Assembly (NCBI GenBank): GCA_019637855.1
Contig: JAHBUX010000005.1
Coordinates: 62,001-126,000, forward strand
Length of the DNA: 64,000 nt
From: Bdellovibrionales bacterium
GTDB taxonomy: Bacteria; Bdellovibrionota; Bdellovibrionia; Bdellovibrionales; UBA1609
Direction: 5' to 3'
A model generated the notes under the pieces. The model saw nothing but the letters and a program-made list of their open reading frames with translations. It did not search any database and was not told the DNA's origin. The translations under genes were made by a program, and so were the position numbers. This document shows, in pieces, positions 1-9,600 of the stretch (its first letter is position 1; every line of letters begins with the position of its first letter).

Positions 1-271
1 CCTCAAACAGGCTGATTTTTTCGCCTTTGTTCAAGCGCACCATGGCTTTTTTCCAGCTGCCGGCTTGGCCGACGCCGAATTTCGTGCGCTTAGCGCGACC
101 GCGACAGGTGGCCGTGTTCACAGAAGCCACTTTCACGCGGAAGTATTTTTCGATCGCCTTTTTGATGTCGTCTTTAGTTGCCGTCTTATTCACTTCGAAA
201 ACGTAAACACCCTTTTCAGCCAGGATGCTGTTCTTTTCAGTAATTAGAGGACGTTTAATCACGTAATACAT
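1..271 (-). CDS. rplW: 50S ribosomal protein L23 (partial, 3' end outside window)
   Basis: Ribosomal protein L23 of the large subunit, which binds 23S rRNA near the peptide exit tunnel and docks trigger factor and SRP. About 90 codons are visible; the gene runs off the left edge, so its C terminus is missing. The N terminus (MYYVIKRPLITEKN) carries the typical L23 'I..P..TEK' start, followed by 'VNKTATKDDIKKAIEKYF' and 'NTATCRGRAKR'. The start ATG lies 2 nt beyond the rplD stop, and its ribosome binding site (GAGGAAG) is made of the last rplD codons, so the two are probably translationally coupled. It follows rpsJ-rplC-rplD, the standard S10 operon order. Confidence 0.95.
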   Translation of the reverse strand, partial: MYYVIKRPLITEKNSILAEKGVYVFEVNKTATKDDIKKAIEKYFRVKVASVNTATCRGRAKRTKFGVGQAGSWKKAMVRLNKGEKISLFE

Positions 272-273
272 GG

Positions 274-903
274 TTACTTCCTCTCTCCGCAACGCTCGAT
301 CAGCTTAGCGACAGAGTCCTTAGTGATCACAGCGTTGTCATATTTAAGGAGATCGTAAACGTTAACGCCTTCCACTCCGTAATAACGGAACTTGGCGAGA
401 TTGCGAGCAGCGCGCGTGAAACCATCGGTAGCTGCAGCATCCACCAGAACGGCCTTTTCGAGACCGAACTTTTTCAACTTACCAGCCAATTCTTTGGTCT
501 TACCGTCAGCCGAAGTCATGGAGTCCACAACAAACAGGCGACCTTCTTTTTGCAACTTAGAAAGAGCCGTGCGCAAGCCAAGGCGGCGCACTTTCTTCGG
601 CAACACATAGCTGTAGTCGCGCGGAACCGGACCGAAGGTGATACCACCACCGGGCATCAAAGGCGAACGGGTCGAACCCTGACGAGCATTACCAGTGCCT
701 TTTTGTTTGAACGGCTTCTTACCACCGCCGCTAACTTCAGCGCGGGTTTTCGCTTTGTGCGTACCTTGACGACGGCAAGCCAACTGCCAACGTACAACCG
801 TCTGAAGAATTTCTTCTTTGACGTCGATACCGAATACAGAAGCGTCGAGGTCAACGCTTCCGACTTTCTTTTTATCCCAACCTAATACATCTACAGTAGC
901 CAT
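274..903 (-). CDS. rplD: 50S ribosomal protein L4
   Basis: Large-subunit protein L4, which binds 23S rRNA domain I and reaches the exit tunnel with an extended loop. At 209 residues it has the usual bacterial length (E. coli 201). The loop motif GTGNARQGSTRSPLMPGGG and the following FGPVPRDYSYVLPKKVRR are diagnostic. It lies between rplC (3 nt upstream) and rplW (2 nt downstream) in the S10 operon. In E. coli L4 represses this operon through the S10 leader; whether that happens here cannot be told from the sequence. Confidence 0.97.
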   Translation of the reverse strand: MATVDVLGWDKKKVGSVDLDASVFGIDVKEEILQTVVRWQLACRRQGTHKAKTRAEVSGGGKKPFKQKGTGNARQGSTRSPLMPGGGITFGPVPRDYSYVLPKKVRRLGLRTALSKLQKEGRLFVVDSMTSADGKTKELAGKLKKFGLEKAVLVDAAATDGFTRAARNLAKFRYYGVEGVNVYDLLKYDNAVITKDSVAKLIERCGERK

Positions 904-906
904 CGA

Positions 907-1578
907 TTAAACCTTCGTTAAGCAGATCAAAGTGTTGCGGGCGCCGGGCACAGAACCTCTTACGAGCACCACATTTTCTTCGGGAATCACATCAACGATT
1001 TGCAGATTGCGGATCGTGGAGGTTTCGTTACCCCATTGACCGGCCATGCGCTTGCCGGGCATTACGCGACCAGGCCAAGTTCTGTTACCAACAGAGCCTG
1101 GCTTTCTATGAAAACCTGAGCCGTGAGACGCAGGACCACCGTTGAAGTTCCAACGGCGTACCGGACCTTGAAAACCGCGACCGCGGCTCAAGCCCGACAC
1201 CTTCACAACGTCACCCTTTTTTAAGGAGTCGATGCCGATCTTGGTACCAACAGTCAGCTCAGAAGCTTTGTCCAAACGCATTTCGCGCACAAATTTGGCG
1301 CCGTTTTCGAAGCCAGCTTTGCTGAATCCGGTTTTAGCCGCTTTGTTAGTTTGCGAAGCGCGATCGGGAACAAAAGCCACTTGCACAGCTTCGTAACCGT
1401 CATTGTCTTTATTTTTAATTTGCGACACGACCATGGGTTCGTACTTCAGAACGGTGACCGGGATACGCTCACCCTCTTGGAACACGGCCGACATGCCTAC
1501 CTTAAACGCATATAGGCCATTCAACGTGGCCGCACCCGTGGTCGCTTCAGTTTGTTTAGTCTCGTTAGCTTCACTCAT
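907..1578 (-). CDS. rplC: 50S ribosomal protein L3
   Basis: Large-subunit assembly-initiator protein L3, reaching the peptidyl transferase centre. Recognised by the tryptophan-rich central loop with GRGFQGPVRRWNFNGGPASHG and PGRVMPGKRMAGQWG. The 223-residue reading frame carries about 20 polar residues (MSEANETKQTEATTGAATLN) before the usual start region (GLYAFKVGMSAVF), compared with E. coli L3 (209 aa). A GGGAG sequence upstream of the ATG at 1578 supports the long start, so the tail is probably real. It sits 14 nt after rpsJ. Confidence 0.96.
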   Translation of the reverse strand: MSEANETKQTEATTGAATLNGLYAFKVGMSAVFQEGERIPVTVLKYEPMVVSQIKNKDNDGYEAVQVAFVPDRASQTNKAAKTGFSKAGFENGAKFVREMRLDKASELTVGTKIGIDSLKKGDVVKVSGLSRGRGFQGPVRRWNFNGGPASHGSGFHRKPGSVGNRTWPGRVMPGKRMAGQWGNETSTIRNLQIVDVIPEENVVLVRGSVPGARNTLICLTKV

Positions 1579-1592
1579 TGGCTCGGGCTCCC

Positions 1593-1910
1593 TTAAACGA
1601 CGGACAATTTAATTTCGACATCCACACCAGCAGACAGGTCGAGCTTCATCAGCTGATCAATAGTCTGTTGAGTGGGCTCGAGAATATCGAGCAGGCGTTT
1701 GTGTGTGCGCACTTCGAATTGCTCACGCGATTTTTTATCGACGTGAGGCGAACGCAAAACAGTGTAACGGTTGATGCGAGTGGGAAGCGGAATCGGTCCG
1801 GCCACGCGCGCGCCCGTACGGCGAGCGGTTTCAACAATCTCCTTAGTCGATTGATCGAGGAGTTTGTGATCGAATGCTCTTAAACGAATACGAATTTTCT
1901 GACTCTGCAT
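1593..1910 (-). CDS. rpsJ: 30S ribosomal protein S10
   Basis: Small-subunit protein S10 (NusE), also part of the transcription antitermination complex with NusB. Its 105 residues match the family length (E. coli 103). The sequence shows [20 protein letters not shown], then [29 protein letters not shown], both hallmarks of S10. It is the first gene of the S10 operon seen here (rpsJ-rplC-rplD-rplW) and lies 204 nt after fusA, where a good promoter can be seen, so it can be transcribed separately from fusA. Confidence 0.97.
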   Translation of the reverse strand: MQSQKIRIRLRAFDHKLLDQSTKEIVETARRTGARVAGPIPLPTRINRYTVLRSPHVDKKSREQFEVRTHKRLLDILEPTQQTIDQLMKLDLSAGVDVEIKLSVV

Positions 1911-2045
1911 TTTGACCTTCTCTTATCGTTTAGACAAAAGCGAACCGTTTTCTAACCGACCGTCAGCGCCCAGTCTCAACAAAACCACTAGGGATTTCAT
2001 CAACTTGGGAACATATAGGCCGAAGAATAGTGCCGCAAGTCGGCG

Positions 2046-2075
2046 ATAATGCTCTAGCGGCTTCAAACTTGTCAA
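2046..2075 (-). promoter_or_regulatory. Putative sigma-70 promoter of the S10 operon
   Basis: On the minus strand a perfect -35 box TTGACA (2075-2070) is followed after 18 nt by CATTAT (2051-2046), a 4/6 match to TATAAT. Transcription would start near 2039, leaving a leader of about 130 nt before rpsJ. The position in the fusA-rpsJ gap fits an S10 operon promoter. I did not recognise the E. coli-type L4-binding leader structure in the spacer. Confidence 0.6.
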
Positions 2076-2114
2076 AGAAAAATACCGAGAAATCTGAGTG
2101 TTATTTGCCGCGGC

Positions 2115-4205
2115 TTAGCGGCCCATCTTGCTAAGGATCTCCGCTTCGACCTTCGGAGGGACAGGAGCGTACTGCAGAAACTCCATACTAAATGAAGCGC
2201 GCCCCTGAGTCAGCGAACGCAAATCCGTAGCATAACCGAATAAAGAGGCTAAAGGAGCCTCGGCATGAATAGTCTGCCCACCCGGTTTAGGCGTCATAGA
2301 GTGCACTTTGCCACGACGAGCGTTCAAGTCCCCAATCACCGTGCCCATAAAGTCTTCGGGCGTGAAGATCTCCAGTTTAAAAAACGGCTCAAGCAGCTGC
2401 GATTTCACGGACTTAAGTGCTTCCCGCAAAGCCTGACTGGTAGCCACTTTGAAGGCCATCTCGGTTGACTCTTTGTCGCGCGTTCCGAACTTCACCACCG
2501 AAATTCCCATACCCACCAACGGATAGCCGGCCAAAACGCCAACCTCAGCGGCCTCCAACGCCCCGCTCTTGACCGCTTTTAGGAGGTCCGGGTCCAAGCC
2601 CATAGCGGTTTTGGCGTCGAAGGTAATTCCGTTCTCAATGGGCTTGGCTTCGATCTTCAGGATGACTTCGCCGTACTGCTTCTCACCCGCGACCTCACGG
2701 TCAAAAATACCATGACCTTGTGCGCTGCCGGTGATGGCTTCGCGGTAAGATACTTGCGGCTTACCGATATTCGCTTTCACTTTGTATTCGCGCAGCAGGC
2801 GATCGACCAAAATCTCCACATGCAGCTCGCCCATACCCGAAAGCAACATCTGTCCAGTCTCGCTATCAATGCGCACGCGACTGGAGGGATCCTCTTGCTG
2901 TAAGCGCTCAAGTCCCGCCACCATCTTGTCCTGATCGGCCGCGGATTTGGCTTCGATGGCCACCGAAATCACTGGTTCTGGGAAAGTGATCGACTCCAGA
3001 ACGACCGGATGCTTTTGGTCGCACAGAGTGTCGCCAGTTCCGGAAAACTTCAGGCCGATCGAAGCGCCGATATCACCGGCGCGCAGCTGTTGAATCTCTT
3101 GGCGAGAGTTCGCGTGCATGCGCACCAAACGCTGAATACGCTCGCGCTTGTTGGTGCGCGGATTGAGCAGAGTTTCGCCCGCCGTCACCACACCTGAATA
3201 CACACGGATAAAAGTTAGACTGCCGGCAAACGGATCGGAAGCGACTTTGAAGGCTAAAGCCACTGTCGGTTCGTCAAAATCAGTTTTCACCAAAATCGTT
3301 TTATCTTCATTGCGCGGGTCTTTGCCTTCAACCGGCGGCACGTCGAGGGGACTTGGCAGAAACTCGATCACCCCATCAAGAAGCGGCTGCACACCCTTGT
3401 TCTTGAAGGCGCTGCCACAGAAAACAGGATTGATTTGCAAAGCCAAAGTGGCTTTACGCAAACCCATGCGAATCTCCGCAGGAGTCAGCTCTTCGCCGTT
3501 CAAATACTTGTCCATCAAAGCTTCGTCGAGCTCGCAAGCCGCGCCAATCATTTCGTCGCGCAGTTTGGCCACAGTGGCAGTCATGTCCTCTGGTATGTCG
3601 AGCACCTGGAAGCTTTCGCCCGAATCGCCCTTCCACAGCAAAGCTTTTTGCTCGATAAGATCGATCACACCCTGGAAGTTATCTTCGCTACCGATCGGGT
3701 ACTGCACGGGAATGGGGCGCGCGCCAAGCTTTTCGCGGATGGTGTTTACACTCATCTCGAAATCTGCACCCACCCGATCCATCTTGTTGATAAAGCAAAT
3801 GCGCGGAACTTTATATTTGGTGGCCTGCCGCCATACGGTTTCCGACTGCGGCTCAACACCGTTCACACCGTCAAATACGGCCACCGCACCATCCAAAACG
3901 CGCAAGCTGCGTTCGACTTCGATGGTGAAGTCCACGTGCCCCGGAGTATCAATGATGTTGACCCGATGGTCTTTCCAAAAGCATGTGGTGGCGGCGGCGG
4001 TAATCGTGATACCGCGCTCTTGCTCTTGTTCCATCCAATCCATAACCGTATTGCCGTCATGCACCTCGCCCATGCGATGGGATTTTCCGGTGTAGAAAAG
4101 AATGCGCTCGGTGGTGGTGGTTTTACCGGCGTCAATATGGGCCATAATGCCGATATTACGGGTGAACTTCAGTTCCTCGAGCTTGACGGGATCAGCGATA
4201 CTCAT
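2115..4205 (-). CDS. fusA: Elongation factor G
   Basis: GTPase that drives ribosomal translocation and, with RRF, ribosome recycling. The G domain shows [19 protein letters not shown] (P loop), the [10 protein letters not shown] switch I region, DTPGH and NKMD; domains II-V follow to a normal C terminus (696 residues from this start; E. coli 704). A GTG at 4241 would add 12 residues, but the ATG at 4205 ([14 protein letters not shown]) fits the family better, with only a few residues before the conserved [10 protein letters not shown]. Neither start has a convincing ribosome binding site. It is separated from rpsL-rpsG by two plus-strand genes, so the classical str operon is broken here. Confidence 0.97.
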   Translation of the reverse strand: MSIADPVKLEELKFTRNIGIMAHIDAGKTTTTERILFYTGKSHRMGEVHDGNTVMDWMEQEQERGITITAAATTCFWKDHRVNIIDTPGHVDFTIEVERSLRVLDGAVAVFDGVNGVEPQSETVWRQATKYKVPRICFINKMDRVGADFEMSVNTIREKLGARPIPVQYPIGSEDNFQGVIDLIEQKALLWKGDSGESFQVLDIPEDMTATVAKLRDEMIGAACELDEALMDKYLNGEELTPAEIRMGLRKATLALQINPVFCGSAFKNKGVQPLLDGVIEFLPSPLDVPPVEGKDPRNEDKTILVKTDFDEPTVALAFKVASDPFAGSLTFIRVYSGVVTAGETLLNPRTNKRERIQRLVRMHANSRQEIQQLRAGDIGASIGLKFSGTGDTLCDQKHPVVLESITFPEPVISVAIEAKSAADQDKMVAGLERLQQEDPSSRVRIDSETGQMLLSGMGELHVEILVDRLLREYKVKANIGKPQVSYREAITGSAQGHGIFDREVAGEKQYGEVILKIEAKPIENGITFDAKTAMGLDPDLLKAVKSGALEAAEVGVLAGYPLVGMGISVVKFGTRDKESTEMAFKVATSQALREALKSVKSQLLEPFFKLEIFTPEDFMGTVIGDLNARRGKVHSMTPKPGGQTIHAEAPLASLFGYATDLRSLTQGRASFSMEFLQYAPVPPKVEAEILSKMGR

Positions 4206-4327
4206 GGCTTTGTTATGAGGGAATTTGCCTAGGGTGTCCACAGCAAATCAGCTGTCCTCATTCTGACAAATTAGTCTGCACTTGGAAAAAAACGCTGGGT
4301 CGAACGGAGAGCGGCAACCGGAGAACG

Positions 4328-4354
4328 ATTTTACCGTGCCTTCGCCCTTGCCAA
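4328..4354 (-). promoter_or_regulatory. Possible fusA promoter
   Basis: Minus-strand TTGGCA (4354-4349) and TAAAAT (4333-4328) resemble -35 and -10 boxes, but the spacer is only 15 nt, which is short. fusA must have its own promoter in this 4206-4450 gap because its upstream neighbours face the other way. This is the best candidate I see, and it is weak. Confidence 0.25.
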
Positions 4355-4450
4355 TATGGCACTTTGCTTGCTCTATAGAGCCTCTGTTGCCGTATTCAGC
4401 TGGGTCGTGGGAACAGGTCTCACGCCGCTCGAAAGGCCAAAGGTAAGGAA

Positions 4451-4879
4451 ATGTTCAAAATTGTAAAACCGTTCGTATTAGCCGGTATTTTCCAGGCCGC
4501 ATTTGCTGCCTCAGCCAGCGTCCACCCAGTGGATGTCGCAGCTGCCTGTAAGCCTCCGGGCTGCTTGAACAAAGAGTCCACCCTGATCGTCTCGATTTCC
4601 AAAGACGACTACGACCGCCTGGAGCGTCTGCGCAAAGGCTCGCTACGCAAATCCGGTCTGAACCGTGAGCAATTCTATGCCGAGCTCAACACCTTCATCA
4701 CTGAAGAGCGCGTGAAAAATGAACGCCTGTTTCAATCCATTTTGAAGCTGTCGGAAGCCAGCGAAGCAGCCGATGTGATCGAGCGCCTACGCCTGGCTGT
4801 TGAAACCCAAGAGCAATTGGATCAAAAGTTCGGTATCATTCAGCTTTCTGTACTGCCTCAGCAAGATAACCAACTATAG
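4451..4879 (+). CDS. Hypothetical exported protein (142 aa)
   Basis: I do not recognise a family. The N terminus (MFKIVKPFVLAGIFQAAFA) is a plausible Sec signal peptide with cleavage near residues 19-22, so the mature protein is likely periplasmic. The rest is mainly helical and charged (DDYDRLERLRKGSLRK, ERLRLAVETQEQLDQK), with two cysteines in CKPPGC just after the signal peptide. An AGG motif about 7 nt before the ATG supports the start. It stands opposite to the ribosomal genes, between fusA and rpsG, and is followed after 91 nt by another exported-protein gene, probably in one transcript. A GC-rich hairpin (4905-4928) lies between the two. Confidence 0.7.
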   Translation: MFKIVKPFVLAGIFQAAFAASASVHPVDVAAACKPPGCLNKESTLIVSISKDDYDRLERLRKGSLRKSGLNREQFYAELNTFITEERVKNERLFQSILKLSEASEAADVIERLRLAVETQEQLDQKFGIIQLSVLPQQDNQL

Positions 4880-4970
4880 ATTTGAAGATTCGCCAATCGA
4901 ACCACCCCCGTTGACTTGGTCACGGGGGCCTCGATACAAACCCGCAAAACGGAAAATAAAAGGGGACGCA

Positions 4971-5480
4971 ATGAAAAGGCTGATGCTTCCGATCTTGCTG
5001 AGTCTGGGCCTTGTGGCGCCGCTGGCGCAAGCTAAGTTTGGCCGCATGAATACCCCCCTTTTGAACGAGGACATCCCTGCCGACCTGACTTTCTCAGGCG
5101 TCCGTGTCACGGTTCTGCAATCCACTTGGTTCGCCAATATGTTCGCTATGCTAGGTGAAAACTGCGCATTCGAATTGAGCTCCGGCAAATCCTTTTCCGC
5201 CTTTTTAGAGGTCGATTCCAGTGGTCCCCACGCCATCAACTTTTACTTTAACGGCGATCGCTCACGCTTCTTCCGCGGCGCAACCGCGACTTACGTTCCC
5301 GTACATTATGAAAAGGGCGAAGCCATTCACCCCTACTTTTTGATCGAGTTACCGGGTGGCTGGAAGTATCGCCTGCAAATCCACAGATCGGGTACACACA
5401 AAACTCTTACGCTCTCTATGATTAAAGGCCACCCTGGCCAACAAACGCTGCTTCCTATCTTTACGGCCGAAGGCTACTAA
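4971..5480 (+). CDS. Hypothetical exported protein (169 aa)
   Basis: No family recognised. The start ATG at 4971 follows AGGGGACGCA and opens a clear signal peptide (MKRLMLPILLSLGLVAPLAQA, cleavage after AQA). The reading frame is open further upstream, but that would bury the signal peptide. The mature part looks beta-rich (TFSGVRVTVLQSTWF, HAINFYFNGDRSRFF, YRLQIHRSGTHKTLTLSM). It follows the 142-aa exported protein on the same strand and ends before a symmetrical terminator shared with rpsG. Codon usage looks like the neighbours, so recent transfer is not obvious. Confidence 0.7.
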   Translation: MKRLMLPILLSLGLVAPLAQAKFGRMNTPLLNEDIPADLTFSGVRVTVLQSTWFANMFAMLGENCAFELSSGKSFSAFLEVDSSGPHAINFYFNGDRSRFFRGATATYVPVHYEKGEAIHPYFLIELPGGWKYRLQIHRSGTHKTLTLSMIKGHPGQQTLLPIFTAEGY

Positions 5481-5594
5481 GGCCGCTTAAACTTGGGTGT
5501 GTCGCGTAGTAGCGGCAACGCTTCGGCTATTCGTGGGAAAGGTGGTGGTTTTTTGTTCCGCGCCACTCTTCTTTAGAGAGCGATGTTGAAATAC

Positions 5595-5624
5595 AAAAAA
5601 GCCCTCTTACGAGGGCTTTTTTAT
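5595..5624. terminator. Bidirectional intrinsic terminator
   Basis: AAAAAAGCCCTC and its complement GAGGGCTTTTTT flank a 4-nt loop (TTAC), with A-runs and T-runs on both sides. It sits between the 3' ends of the plus-strand exported-protein gene and minus-strand rpsG, and can stop both transcripts. Confidence 0.85.
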
Positions 5625-5644
5625 TTAGGCTTTTAGGCTTTCGA

Positions 5645-6118
5645 CTACCAGTTGTAGTGCGAGAAAGCTTTGTTGGCTTCGGCCATACGGTGAACGTCTT
5701 CTTTTTTCTTGATGGCGTTTCCGCGGTTGGCGTAGGCGTCGGCCAATTCAGCAGACAGACGCGACGACATCGATTTCTCACCGCGTTCGCGGGAGTAGTC
5801 GATCAACCATTTCATAGCCAAAGCCAGACGGCGCGACGGACGAACATCCACCGGAACTTGGTAGGTGGCACCACCGACACGGCGGGAGCGAACTTCCAGA
5901 TTCGGCTTGCAGTTCTCAATGGCTTTTTTGAAAACAGTCAGCGGCTCTTCGCCGGAGACTTTAGCGCGCAAATCGTCGAGAGCGGTGTACAAAGCTTTGT
6001 AAGCCAACGACTTCTTACCTTGCCACATCATCTTGTTCACGAACTTGGCCACGACCACATCGTTGTAGACGGGATCGGGCAGGATTTCTCTTTTGGCTGT
6101 GGATTTACGACGAGACAT
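5645..6118 (-). CDS. rpsG: 30S ribosomal protein S7
   Basis: Primary-binding small-subunit protein S7, which organises the 3' domain of 16S rRNA. Its 157 residues match the family (E. coli 156-179). The N terminus [20 protein letters not shown] and the motifs [16 protein letters not shown] and [20 protein letters not shown] are diagnostic. It lies 17 nt after rpsL and is the last gene of that transcript, because a terminator follows. The short rpsL-rpsG spacer leaves little room for the E. coli-type S7 autoregulatory site. Confidence 0.97.
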   Translation of the reverse strand: MSRRKSTAKREILPDPVYNDVVVAKFVNKMMWQGKKSLAYKALYTALDDLRAKVSGEEPLTVFKKAIENCKPNLEVRSRRVGGATYQVPVDVRPSRRLALAMKWLIDYSRERGEKSMSSRLSAELADAYANRGNAIKKKEDVHRMAEANKAFSHYNW

Positions 6119-6135
6119 TTAAATCAACCTCTTCT

Positions 6136-6510
6136 TTATTTCTTCGGCTTTTTAGCGCCGTACTTCGAACGGCTGCTGAAACGGTTGGCCACGCCTTGGG
6201 TATCCAAAACGCCGCGCACAATGTGATAGCGAACACCGGGAAGATCTTTAACCCGGCCACCGCGAATCAGAACCACACTGTGCTCTTGCAGGTTATGGCC
6301 AATGCCCGGAATGTACGAAATGACTTCAAAACCATTGCTCAAACGGACTTTAGCGACTTTGCGCAGAGCTGAGTTCGGCTTCTTCGGAGTTGTGGTGTAA
6401 ACGCGGGTGCAAACACCACGGCGTTGCGGGCAAGAAGTGAGCGCGGGAGATTTAGTCTTGTCTTTCGAAGCCTGCCGCCGCTTGCGAATCAGCTGGTTAA
6501 TGGTTGGCAT
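6136..6510 (-). CDS. rpsL: 30S ribosomal protein S12
   Basis: Decoding-centre protein S12 of the small subunit. Its 124 residues match the family. Conserved blocks are [11 protein letters not shown] at the N terminus, [22 protein letters not shown] around the lysine where streptomycin resistance changes occur (wild type here), and [12 protein letters not shown] with the aspartate that is often methylthiolated. It starts the rpsL-rpsG unit and has its own promoter in the gap to rpoC. Confidence 0.98.
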   Translation of the reverse strand: MPTINQLIRKRRQASKDKTKSPALTSCPQRRGVCTRVYTTTPKKPNSALRKVAKVRLSNGFEVISYIPGIGHNLQEHSVVLIRGGRVKDLPGVRYHIVRGVLDTQGVANRFSSRSKYGAKKPKK

Positions 6511-6552
6511 AAGTCCTTTCCAATGCTTGAACCCTGGTTTTTTGAACGGCTG

Positions 6553-6582
6553 AAATTACCGGCACTTGCACGGGAAGGTCAA
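6553..6582 (-). promoter_or_regulatory. Putative sigma-70 promoter of rpsL-rpsG
   Basis: Minus strand TTGACC (6582-6577), an 18-nt spacer and TAATTT (6558-6553). It lies about 45-70 nt before the rpsL start codon and downstream of a hairpin that may end rpoC transcription. Confidence 0.5.
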
Positions 6583-6614
6583 CCGAAAGTTCCCTAAAAT
6601 CCCAGCCAGGCTTG

Positions 6615-6636
6615 GCTCCCCGCGGGGGGAGCTTTT
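6615..6636 (+). terminator. Terminator-like hairpin facing the plus strand
   Basis: GCTCCCC (6615-6621), a GCGG loop and GGGGAGC (6626-6632), then TTTT on the plus strand. No plus-strand gene ends here, so it could stop antisense transcription entering rpoC, or act as a plain hairpin in the rpoC-rpsL spacer of the minus transcript. Confidence 0.45.
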
Positions 6637-6657
6637 ACGCCTGACCGGCTTAAATCG

Positions 6658-6681
6658 CTAATAAGGGCCTAAAACGGCCCT
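6658..6681 (-). terminator. Weak terminator after rpoC
   Basis: On the minus strand GGGCC and GGCCC pair around a 6-nt loop (GTTTTA) and are followed by TTATTAG. It lies just beyond the rpoC stop. The short stem and broken U-run make it a partial terminator at best. Confidence 0.45.
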
Positions 6682-6692
6682 GAGAGCTATCC

Positions 6693-9600
6693 TTAGATGG
6701 GATAGCCACTGGTGGAAGCTTGGCCGGGCAAGAATGAGGAGGTACCGACCTCTTCATCTTCCACAACAACCTTCCACTTTTTGTAGGCGCTGAGGCCCGT
6801 ACCGGCCGGAACCAGACGACCCATGATGATGTTCTCTTTCAAGCCGCGCAGACCATCGGTCTTGGCGTTGAGAGCCGCTTCAGTAAGAACCTTGGTGGTC
6901 TCTTGGAAAGAGGCCGCCGAGATCCAGCTGTCCGTCGAGAGCGACACTTTAGTGATACCAAGGAGCAGAGGCTCATACGTTGCCGGACGGCCACCCTCTT
7001 TGGACACTTTGTCGTTCTCGTCGAGAACTTCAACTTTCTCGACGTTCTCGCCAGCCAGGAAGCGGGTGTCACCCGGATCGCTAACTTCGACTTTGCGGAG
7101 CATGTTGCGCACGATCACTTCAATGTGCTTGTCGTTAATCGGCACACCTTGCAGACGGTACACTTCCTGAATCTCGTTCACCAGGTAAGCGCTGAGCGCG
7201 TGATCGCCAAGAACGCGCAAGATATCGTGCGGGTTCGACGGACCATCCATCAGAGCTTCACCTTTGCGTACGAATTCGCCTTCGCGAACCGCCACGTGCT
7301 TCCCTTTCGGGATCAGGTATTCACGTTGATCGCCCACTTCAGGAGTGACGATCACGCGCTGTTTACCCTTCACGTCTTTACCGAAGGTCACATAACCATC
7401 GATCTCAGAGATGATGGCGGCTTCTTTCGGTTTACGAGCTTCGAACAATTCGGCCACGCGCGGGAGACCGCCTGTGATATCGCGGGTCTTAGAAGACTCG
7501 CGGTGGATCTTGGCGATGATTTCACCGGCATGAACCTCTTGTCCATCAGACACCAACAACTGAGCGCCCACCGGAATAACGTAACGGCAGGGCACATTGC
7601 GGTTCGGCAGATCCAAAGTTTTGCCTTTGCCATCCGTGATCAACACAGTCGGTTTATTGTCGGCGCCTTTGGACTCGGTAATGACCTTAGTAGCGAAGCC
7701 AGTCACGGCATCCACTTGCTCGGTCATAGTCACACCTTCTTCGATGTCCTGGAACTGAATCACACCGGTCAAGTCGGTGACGATCGGGCTTGAGTAGGGG
7801 TCCCACTCGGCCAAAACATCGCCTTTCTTCACTTCGGCGCCTTCTTTGAAGTTCAGGATCGAGCCGTACACCAGCTTCATGCGGTCGCGTTCGCGGCCCG
7901 AAGCATCGATGATCATCATATCGCCGTTACGATTCATAACCGTCGATTTACCAGCTTTGTTCTCCACTAGCTGCACGCCAGAGAACTTCACAGTTCCATC
8001 GTAGCGAGCTGTGTGAACGCTTTGTTCAACCGCACGCGAAGCCATACCACCCAAGTGGAATGTACGCATGGTCAGCTGAGTACCAGGCTCACCGATCGAC
8101 TGAGCGGCGATAATTCCAACCGCTTCGCCCATGTTGACCGTGTTACCGCGAGCCAGATCGCGACCATAGCACTTCACGCAAACACCGCGACGGGTTTTGC
8201 AAGTCAGGGTCGAGCGGATCTTGACCATGTCCACACCGAGTTCATCGATCTTTTTGATCACGCGCTCATTGATCTCGTCATTGGCGCGACAGATGACTTC
8301 GTTGGTCTGCGGGTCCAGCACGTCTTCCAAAGCGGTACGACCAAGAACACGTTCGCCCAAAGGCTGAATGATCTCGCCGCCTTCAAGCAACGGGCGCACT
8401 TCCATACCGACGCTGGTACCGCAATCGATTTCAGTGATCACGATATCCTGAGCCACGTCGACCAAGCGGCGGGTCAGGTAACCGGAGTTCGCTGTCTTCA
8501 GAGCGGTATCGGCCAAACCTTTACGGGCACCGTGAGTGGAAATGAAGTATTCCAACACAGAGAGGCCTTCGCGGAAGTTGGCCGTGATCGGCGTTTCAAT
8601 GATCTCACCCGACGGTTTCGCCATCAGACCGCGCATACCGGCCAGCTGACGAATCTGAGCCGCAGAACCCCGCGCTCCAGAGTCGGCCATGATAAAGATC
8701 GGGTTGAAGCTGGCGGATTCGACGGGTTTACCATCGACAACAAACGTCTGCTTCTCGAGCTGCTGCATCATCTCTTTAGCGATCTTATCTGCAGCCTGCG
8801 CCCAGATATCGACCACTTTGTTGTAGCGCTCACCGTCTGTGATCAAACCTTCATCGTACTGATTGCGGATCTCTTGCACTTGCTTTTCTGCTTGCACCAG
8901 CAAGGTTTCCTTTTGCTTCGGAATATGCAGATCGTCCACGCAAATCGAGATACCGGCTTGAGTCGAGTACTTGAATCCATGCTCCATCAAACGGTCGGCC
9001 AAAAGCACAGTGGCTTTAGCGCCGGCGATACGGAAGGTGCGGTCGATCAGATCGGCCAGACCCTTCTTATTCATCACCTTGTTGACCGTTTCGAAAGCCA
9101 CTTCATCCGGAACGATATCGCTCAAGATAGCGCGACCGACGGTGGTGCTTTCGAGTTTGCCGTTAATGCGGCAACGGATGTTGGCTTGAATGTCCACATG
9201 GCCCATGTCGTAAGCATAAAGAACTTCTTGTACGCTACCGAACACGCGGTTGGTGCCTTTGGCACCGGGGCGAATACGGGTCATCCAGTACAGACCCAAC
9301 ACGATATCCTGTGTGGGGTTGATCACCGGTTTACCGTTGGCCGGGCTCAAGATGTTGTTGGACGACATCATCAGAACGCGGGCTTCGACCTGAGCTTCGA
9401 TGGACAGCGGCACGTGCACGGCCATCTGATCCCCGTCGAAGTCGGCGTTGAACGCGGTACACACGAGCGGGTGCAGCTGGATCGCTTTACCTTCGTGCAA
9501 GACGGGTTCGAAAGCCTGAATACCGAGTCTGTGTAGAGTGGGCGCGCGGTTCAACAGAACCGGGTGCTCTTTCACTACGTCTGAGAGGATATCCCAAACC

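Noticed and set aside
3148-4232. Plus-strand open frames of 265-315 codons opposite fusA
   Set aside because: Antisense to EF-G in two competing frames, with no recognisable protein.
4905-4928. Terminator between the two exported-protein genes
   Set aside because: CCCCCGT/ACGGGGG pair, but no T-run follows, so it is kept only as a hairpin mentioned with the first gene.
8013-9536. Long plus-strand open frame (507 codons) opposite rpoC
   Set aside because: It lies wholly antisense to unmistakable rpoC, has His/Asp-rich composition typical of mirrored codons, and shows no domain.
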